A model generated the notes under the pieces. That model did not search any database. It saw only the letters and a program-made list of their open reading frames with translations, and was not told the DNA's origin. This document shows positions 6,264 to 10,944 of a stretch of DNA of 10,944 bases, piece after piece. Position 1 is the first letter of the stretch. Each line of letters opens with the position of its first letter. Source of the DNA: Eggerthellales bacterium UBA948. Lineage in GTDB: Bacteria; Actinomycetota; Coriobacteriia; Coriobacteriales; UBA8131. Where the stretch lies: positions 1 through 10,944 of the forward strand of contig DBCW01000057.1 in assembly GCA_002293265.1 (NCBI GenBank). Direction: 5' to 3'. The position numbers were made by a program, and so were the translations under genes.

Positions 6264-9170
6264 CTACTTGTACTGCGGAATTATGTAATAAAGGCTTGGA
6301 GAATAGCCGACACCGTTGTAAAACTCGCCCATAATCTTGGCGATCTTACGTGCCCAAAGATGGTCTGTAGCGTACTGATGCCATCCATAAGTGCTATTAT
6401 CGCTGCTTCGCTTATAATCCCATTTCATTGCATACAATGTGGGCTGTGAATAACTTGAGCTGTATATATAGTAGTTGGCTATCCACTTTGCAGCACCCAC
6501 AATTGCTTTCCTTGGTGAGTTCCATCCGTTTTGAATTGCCAAGCTCATACCACCGGAAAATGGGCTGCTGTCGTACGCTCCAATACCATAGAAGTTGTAG
6601 TATGTTCCCTTTGGATACTTGCGCCCATTAATAGGAGTCTTTCCATCGTAGTAATTGCCTTTTGCTAAGTTCGAGGTGCCCCAACCGCTTTCTAGTACCG
6701 CGTGTGCCAACAGATAGCTTTCGTTTAAGTTATAGGTATTAGCGGCGGTTATAAAGGCTGCACCCATTCCTCTGAGTTTCCCGCTTTTGCCCAGTGTATT
6801 ATTTGAAATGATCGAGTTTAGCTGTGCTGCGGTTAAACCTGATGTGCTTCGAAGATCTGCAAATTGATAAACTCCACTGGTATAAGTAACACCATGTTCA
6901 GCATAATAGTAGTTTGACATCGACACAGACGGATCAATAACGTCTCGCAAGTGTTGTGTAGAAACACTGTCAATGTAAGGATTTCCTTCTTTTTGCCACG
7001 ACACCATATTATCAACGGTCATTGAGACGTTTTCGTAAGCAATGTTGCCAAAAGGCAGCAGTAAGAAGTTTTGTGCCAGTGAATTGTTCTCTCTATAGAC
7101 CTGTATGATCGTTTCGTTTTGAAAAGCTGCATTTGAAATGTCTAAGCATGACTTACCGTCACCGCAAGCGCTGTACATTTTAAACTGACCTTTTCCTATA
7201 TAAACTACTCGCCAAAGCTGAGATGTCTTGTTGTCAGCGCCCACACTAAATTGCTGCACACGCCCTTGCCCGCTAGCTGAGTTTATATATCCATCAACAA
7301 CTTCAAGCGCTTTTGCCGAGTTAAGATTTGTTATGCGGTAATAGCCACCGTTAACCTTAGTAAATCTGAAGGTCTGAGCCATAGAATTGTTCTTGTCATA
7401 CAACTGAAGACCTGCACGATCTTCAGTTGAGGCATATCCAATATCCAATACCATGTTAGGCGCAGCCGCAGCGGGCACAACATACAGTCCTTCGGAGATA
7501 ACATCTGTTTTTACCAGCGTCCATCTTTGAGAGCTGGCATTATTCTTTTTGTCAGCTTCTACGTTTGCACCGGAGTGCTTTTCGTCACCAACAACATCTA
7601 AAACTAGCCCTGTGGCCTTGTTCTTAAAGAAAAATCGTCCATTTCCGGCAATAATCGGTCTCCACAATTGATATCCGGAATTTGTAAAGTTGACAAGAAT
7701 TACATTATTGTTACTTTCGTTTTGAGCAACTACCAGACCTGAGTTTAGGCACTCAATTGAGTAAAGCCCATTTTTTGTATGAGTAACTTTAAATTTTTGA
7801 GCCGGACTGGTGTTTGGTTTATATATTTGAATCTGCGTACCCTCATCTGTAGAATTATTTGAAACGTCAAGATTATTTCCGGACATTGTGTTTAAGTGAA
7901 ATATTCCTTCGTTGATCAAAAGGCTCGAGGAGAATATCCATATTTGTGAGTTTGAATTATTCCTCTTAGCCACCTCAATGTTTGCGCCATTAGTATCACT
8001 CGCGTTGTCTACATTAAGCATCAAACCGCTTACCGCAGATATAATCCTATACTTTCCTGCTCCCGCGCTTACAATCGTCCACTTTTGAGCATTAGAGTTA
8101 TTTCTTGCATAGCTTTGAACATTCGCGCCATTTTTATTGCTGCCACCCGCAACTTCCATAGGTTTACCGGAATGGACATTGGTAAACCTGTAATAACCGG
8201 TTTGAGTATCATATGTGACAGTAAAGCGCTGATTTAGACCATTGTTTGCTTCCCATAAATCGTAATTGGCACCATTTTTTGGAGAATACCCAGCCAGATC
8301 AAGAACTTTGTCACCCAGAGCAGATCCAACAACATATGTACCGTTCTTTATAATCCTTTTTATGTTGCTAAATACAAAGCGCTGACCTTTAGAGTCATTG
8401 CTCTTACAGACCTGAAGTATCGCGCCTTTTTTTGCTGAACCATTAGGAACATCAAGGCAGTACTCTCTATTTAAAGCTGAGCTAATGCGATATTGCTTGC
8501 TGTCATCCGTACTCTTTTCCACATACCACTTCTGTGACTTCGCTGATCTTCTGCTGTTTTGCCAAACAGCGGCTCCGTCCTTTACCACACCGCCACCAAC
8601 TTCTAAGAACTTACCTGAATTAACATTTAGTATCTTGTAAGTACCGTCTGAGTTTTTCATAAACCTAAAACGCTGTGCCGGATTGTGGTTAGCAGTGGAC
8701 AGCTGTAGTTTTGCTTTGTTTTTTTGAGAATCTCCAACTATATCTAACAGCATTTTTTTGTTCAAAGCAGAAGATATTGTAAATATTCCGGGGAGATCAT
8801 TAACGGCTCTCAAAGCGATCTCTGAGTTTATGCTTAGTTTGCTCTCTGCGCTCTTTTCGCTCTTGGATTCTACGTTTTTAACATCGCTTTTATTCTCTGC
8901 TGATTTCTCGGTTGATTCTTTGTCATCGGTCTTTGAGCCATCTGTAGAATCACTTTTCTTTTCTACTGAGCTTTTGTCCGAAGCCCGATCTTTGTTTGTC
9001 TTTGTTGATTGGCTTTCCTGAGATTCCTGAGACGCTTTCTCAGCGGCAAAGGCTTGAATCCCGGATAGAGGCATTAGTCCGGTTGCCAGCAGTATTGCAA
9101 GTGCAAAAGATATAAGTGCCTTGCCAAAACGTCGACCAAGCTTCCCTGAATGGAACGTATTGGTTTTCAT
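6264..9170 (-). CDS. Secreted ricin-repeat cell-wall glucosaminidase (GH73-type)
   Basis: A 968-residue secreted protein. Residues 1-42 form a signal peptide (basic LGRRFGK, long hydrophobic core, cleavage likely after AFA). Residues 43-120 are a low-complexity linker of Ser, Lys, Glu and Asp. Residues 128-706 hold twelve ricin-type QxW/QxF repeats, listed separately. The C-terminus, about 760-950, is a glucosaminidase domain that should cut GlcNAc-containing bonds of peptidoglycan: AHAVLESGWGTSNLAKG at 822-838 carries the presumed catalytic Glu827, followed by NFYGIGAYDSSP (859-870) and KAIVGAAKWIANYYI (888-902). There is no LPXTG signal or C-terminal membrane helix, so attachment would depend on the lectin repeats. 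The ATG at 9170 has AGAGGAG unusually close (three to five bases). The 89-base gap to the exporter ATPase shows no convincing promoter or terminator, so it may lie in the exporter operon. Confidence 0.92.
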   Translation of the reverse strand: MKTNTFHSGKLGRRFGKALISFALAILLATGLMPLSGIQAFAAEKASQESQESQSTKTNKDRASDKSSVEKKSDSTDGSKTDDKESTEKSAENKSDVKNVESKSEKSAESKLSINSEIALRAVNDLPGIFTISSALNKKMLLDIVGDSQKNKAKLQLSTANHNPAQRFRFMKNSDGTYKILNVNSGKFLEVGGGVVKDGAAVWQNSRRSAKSQKWYVEKSTDDSKQYRISSALNREYCLDVPNGSAKKGAILQVCKSNDSKGQRFVFSNIKRIIKNGTYVVGSALGDKVLDLAGYSPKNGANYDLWEANNGLNQRFTVTYDTQTGYYRFTNVHSGKPMEVAGGSNKNGANVQSYARNNSNAQKWTIVSAGAGKYRIISAVSGLMLNVDNASDTNGANIEVAKRNNSNSQIWIFSSSLLINEGIFHLNTMSGNNLDVSNNSTDEGTQIQIYKPNTSPAQKFKVTHTKNGLYSIECLNSGLVVAQNESNNNVILVNFTNSGYQLWRPIIAGNGRFFFKNKATGLVLDVVGDEKHSGANVEADKKNNASSQRWTLVKTDVISEGLYVVPAAAAPNMVLDIGYASTEDRAGLQLYDKNNSMAQTFRFTKVNGGYYRITNLNSAKALEVVDGYINSASGQGRVQQFSVGADNKTSQLWRVVYIGKGQFKMYSACGDGKSCLDISNAAFQNETIIQVYRENNSLAQNFLLLPFGNIAYENVSMTVDNMVSWQKEGNPYIDSVSTQHLRDVIDPSVSMSNYYYAEHGVTYTSGVYQFADLRSTSGLTAAQLNSIISNNTLGKSGKLRGMGAAFITAANTYNLNESYLLAHAVLESGWGTSNLAKGNYYDGKTPINGRKYPKGTYYNFYGIGAYDSSPFSGGMSLAIQNGWNSPRKAIVGAAKWIANYYIYSSSYSQPTLYAMKWDYKRSSDNSTYGWHQYATDHLWARKIAKIMGEFYNGVGYSPSLYYIIPQYK
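7053..8789 (-). repeat. Twelve ricin-type repeats, probably four beta-trefoils
   Basis: Within the glucosaminidase, residues 128-706 contain twelve QxW/QxF-type motifs: AQRF, SQKW, GQRF, NQRF, AQKW, SQIW, AQKF, YQLW, SQRW, AQTF, SQLW and AQNF, spaced about 43-52 residues apart. A G-x-[YF]-x-[ILV] start recurs at about 128, 277, 422 and 561, before repeats 1, 4, 7 and 10, which divides the array into four groups of three. Three repeats make one beta-trefoil, so this predicts four tandem lectin domains. Each group opens with a QxF repeat and has a QxW repeat second, so the threefold unit was probably duplicated as a block. Sugar specificity cannot be read from the sequence. Confidence 0.85.
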
Positions 9171-9259
9171 ATTCTCCTCTTTCTGTTTTATTAGCCCTCA
9201 TTTTTATGTTGCTACCCAAGGTGCATTCCCCCATAGTATTAGTTTCCCGGTGCTTTGGG

Positions 9260-10054
9260 TTAGTTGCCGTGACTTAAACGATACGCCTCGCATACCTCCA
9301 GTGTTGTGCCTTGCATTTTTTCTTCGCCATGATCTATCCAGATCGCCTTTTTACATATTCTCTCTACCTGTACTATATCATGAGACACAAATAAAACTGT
9401 AGTCTCGTTGCTTTCAATCAGCTCTTTGATCCTTGCTTCGCACTTTTCTTGAAAGAACATGTCTCCCACCGCAAGAGTCTCGTCAACTATCAAAACATCA
9501 GGAACGATCACTGTCGCGATAGAAAATGCGATGCGTGCTACCATGCCGGACGAGTAATTCTTCATTGGCAGATCTAAGAACTCTCCTACCTCGGAAAACT
9601 CTACGATCTCATCGAAATGCTGGTTAATAAACTCTCTGCTGTAGCCAAGCAACGAACCGTTAAGGTAGATGTTTTCTCTGGCTGATAGCTCAAAGTCAAA
9701 ACCGGCGCCTAGTTCTATGAGCGGAGCTATGATCCCCTTTGTTGTACACGTTCCCGAGCTGGGCTCTAACACGCCGGCAATAATCTTTAAAAGAGTGGAT
9801 TTCCCGGAGCCGTTTACGCCAACGATACCCATAACATCACCCTTTTTTACGGTGAGTGAAATGTTTTTTAACGCCAAGAACTCCTTAAAGAACAACTCTC
9901 GTCTCACAAGTTTAATGAAGTATTCTTTGAGGTTGTTCAATTGTTCGTTGGCTATATTAAAGACCATGCTCACGTTTTCCAAAACGATCATGTCTTCTAA
10001 AGAACTGTAAGAAGTGTTTGTCTCGCTGTCTTTGGGAAACGCTTCCTTATACAT
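9260..10054 (-). CDS. Polysaccharide/teichoic-acid ABC exporter ATPase (Wzt/TagH type)
   Basis: A 264-residue nucleotide-binding subunit that powers export of a lipid-linked polymer through the adjacent permease. Walker A is GVNGSGKST (79-87), the signature loop is NYSSGM (167-171 region), Walker B is VLIVDE (187-192), and the switch histidine is in FVSHD (222-226). The segment EQLNNLKEYFIKLVRRELFFKEFLAL (written here as EQLNNLKEYF to FKEFLAL, 37-62) before the core domain and the ELGAGFD block (114-120) are hallmarks of the Wzt/TagH group. The C-terminal carbohydrate-binding domain found in some Wzt proteins is absent. I chose the ATG at 10054: it overlaps the permease stop by eight bases, with GAGAGGAAG upstream, suggesting translational coupling. 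An internal ATG at residue 22 is an alternative; the open frame to 10105 is not needed. Family is certain, substrate is not. Confidence 0.93.
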   Translation of the reverse strand: MYKEAFPKDSETNTSYSSLEDMIVLENVSMVFNIANEQLNNLKEYFIKLVRRELFFKEFLALKNISLTVKKGDVMGIVGVNGSGKSTLLKIIAGVLEPSSGTCTTKGIIAPLIELGAGFDFELSARENIYLNGSLLGYSREFINQHFDEIVEFSEVGEFLDLPMKNYSSGMVARIAFSIATVIVPDVLIVDETLAVGDMFFQEKCEARIKELIESNETTVLFVSHDIVQVERICKKAIWIDHGEEKMQGTTLEVCEAYRLSHGN

Positions 10055-10835
10055 AAAGGATAAACTTCCTCTCTGTTCTCTTAAATACCAGCAACCCCAC
10101 AGCAAATGTGAGCAGTGCCATGCCCAGGCAGATTAAGTTTTCCATTAATCCGGGATTGTTTCCCCACAAAGCTATCTCTCTAAGATAAGTAACGAAGTGA
10201 TACATCGGGTTAAATTGCATAATTGCCTTCATCCAAGGCGCTAAAAGATCAATCGGATAAAAGAGAGGTGTCACGTATGTCCAGGCAATTATCACAACGT
10301 TCCAAAGATGTATTACGTCGCGAAAAAACACTGCAAGAGACGATAGCAACAAACTGAGCCCCGTGCAAAATATCACCATGTAAACTAATAAGAGAGGAAG
10401 AAAAAGCAGATTTAATGTAGGAACAATTGTCGGGTTTGCCCAAAAGATCATAACTGCCGCAACGGCAATAAGGGATAGTCCATAGTTAACAAGCTCAAAC
10501 AAGACCGTTTCTATAGGAAACAACAGCTTGTTTACACGGATCTTTTTTATCAGTGACGCTGCTCCTATTATCGAAGTCACCGCCGCAGAAGTTGAGTTTG
10601 CCATCAAATTGAACAAGGTCAACCCCAGTATTAAATATACGGGGAAATTCACGATGTCAAAGCGGAAGATGAATGAGAATACCGCATTAATCACGAGCAT
10701 CATTAATAGAGGATTTAAAACACTCCAAATGATACCGAGAACACTGCGTCGGTATTTTAGTTTAAAGTCTTTAGATATCAGCTGCCTCAAAATAAAGAGA
10801 TCTTTTTTGAGGCTTGTGTTGGCCGTAAGTGCCAT
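10047..10835 (-). CDS. Polysaccharide/teichoic-acid ABC exporter permease (Wzm/TagG type)
   Basis: A 262-residue ABC-2 type membrane subunit. The amphipathic N-terminal region DFKLKYRRSVLGIIWSVLNP (about residues 23-42) is a hallmark of the Wzm/TagG/RfbA permeases. About six helices follow, with the conserved late segments AVFFRDVIHLWNVV, TPLFYP and FNPMYHFVTYLRE. The length is normal for the family. The ATG at 10835 has GGAG seven to eight bases upstream and shares one base with the stop codon of the preceding gene (TAATG), while the gene's own end overlaps the ATPase start by eight bases. All three frames are therefore tightly coupled in one minus-strand operon. Together with the ATPase it should move a lipid-linked glycopolymer across the membrane. 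Confidence 0.93.
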   Translation of the reverse strand: MALTANTSLKKDLFILRQLISKDFKLKYRRSVLGIIWSVLNPLLMMLVINAVFSFIFRFDIVNFPVYLILGLTLFNLMANSTSAAVTSIIGAASLIKKIRVNKLLFPIETVLFELVNYGLSLIAVAAVMIFWANPTIVPTLNLLFLPLLLVYMVIFCTGLSLLLSSLAVFFRDVIHLWNVVIIAWTYVTPLFYPIDLLAPWMKAIMQFNPMYHFVTYLREIALWGNNPGLMENLICLGMALLTFAVGLLVFKRTERKFILYV

Positions 10836-10944
10836 TAAGCTTCTCCGTAATATGCCTGGTTCTCATCGGGCTCGTAGGTTGGAACCTGCTTCACTAAGCA
10901 TGCAATTATATCCGATGTGTCTAAGTCTAAACAATTCTTGAGTG
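10835..10944 (-). CDS. C-terminal end of an upstream gene, possibly a CapD/FlaA1-type nucleotide-sugar dehydratase (partial)
   Basis: An open minus-strand frame enters from the window edge and ends at a TAA that overlaps the permease ATG by one base (TAATG). Its last 35 residues are visible, containing the stretch LVKQVPTYEPDE and ending in AYYGEA. A leucine-rich segment followed by a V-P-x-Y motif near the end is how many CapD/FlaA1/WbpM-like polysaccharide biosynthesis proteins finish, and such a gene would fit next to an exporter. The fragment is too short for a firm family call. That it is a real coding end is well supported by the stop-start overlap and by the ribosome site GGAG lying within its final codons. 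Confidence 0.6.
   Translation of the reverse strand, partial: LKNCLDLDTSDIIACLVKQVPTYEPDENQAYYGEA

Noticed and set aside
9214..9260. ACCCAA/TTGGGT inverted repeat between the exporter ATPase and the glucosaminidase
   Set aside because: Six pairs with a loop of more than 30 bases and no T-run; likely chance.
10528..10941. Long plus-strand open frame (and similar ones at 343-608, 710-1018, 8758-9021, 9669-10010)
   Set aside because: Each lies opposite a clearly recognisable gene and has the composition of a frame shadow with no domain resemblance.

Overview
The window reads as a cell-surface glycopolymer locus from a low-to-moderate GC (roughly 40 to 45 percent by eye) Gram-positive bacterium. 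The long secreted cell-wall glucosaminidase with ricin-type repeats, the polysaccharide ABC exporter and the style of the signal peptide suggest an actinobacterium of the Coriobacteriia, for example the Atopobium/Fannyhessea/Lancefieldella group. That placement is an inference from protein style, not a proven assignment. There are no rRNA, tRNA or CRISPR features and no intact transposase gene.

Layout from left to right. Positions 76-1143 (-) encode a polytopic acyltransferase of the acyltransferase-3 family. Positions 1236-3005 (-) encode a large polytopic membrane protein that resembles DUF6020/GT-C-like proteins. An AT-rich divergent control region of 293 bp follows. Positions 3299-4465 (+) encode a membrane-bound family 2 glycosyltransferase of the dolichyl-phosphate-glucose-synthase type. 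Immediately after its stop codon sits a 161-bp palindromic miniature element with perfect 17-bp terminal inverted repeats and a CTAG target duplication. A related 27-bp remnant lies just in front of the ribosome binding site of the same gene. Positions 4740-5708 (+) and 5726-6139 (+) encode a second GT2 enzyme (GtrB-like) and a GtrA-family membrane protein. A convergent terminator region of 124 bp separates them from the minus-strand genes on the right. These are a 968-residue secreted glucosaminidase with twelve ricin-type repeats (6264-9170), a polysaccharide exporter ATPase (9260-10054), its permease (10047-10835), and the 3' end of an upstream gene (10835-10944) that may be a CapD/FlaA1-type nucleotide-sugar enzyme.

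How they may work together. The GT2 enzymes would load sugars onto undecaprenyl phosphate, GtrA would flip the lipid-linked sugar, and a GT-C-type protein (the DUF6020-like protein is the local candidate) would transfer it to an extracellular polymer. The acyltransferase could add acyl groups to it. The ABC pair would export a lipid-linked polymer, and the lectin-repeat glucosaminidase would act in the resulting wall. The parts are supported by sequence; the joint pathway is inference.

The least expected signal is the non-coding palindromic element family around the first GT2 gene. One copy is intact and precisely preserves the gene's stop codon. The other is a minimal derivative lying against its Shine-Dalgarno sequence.
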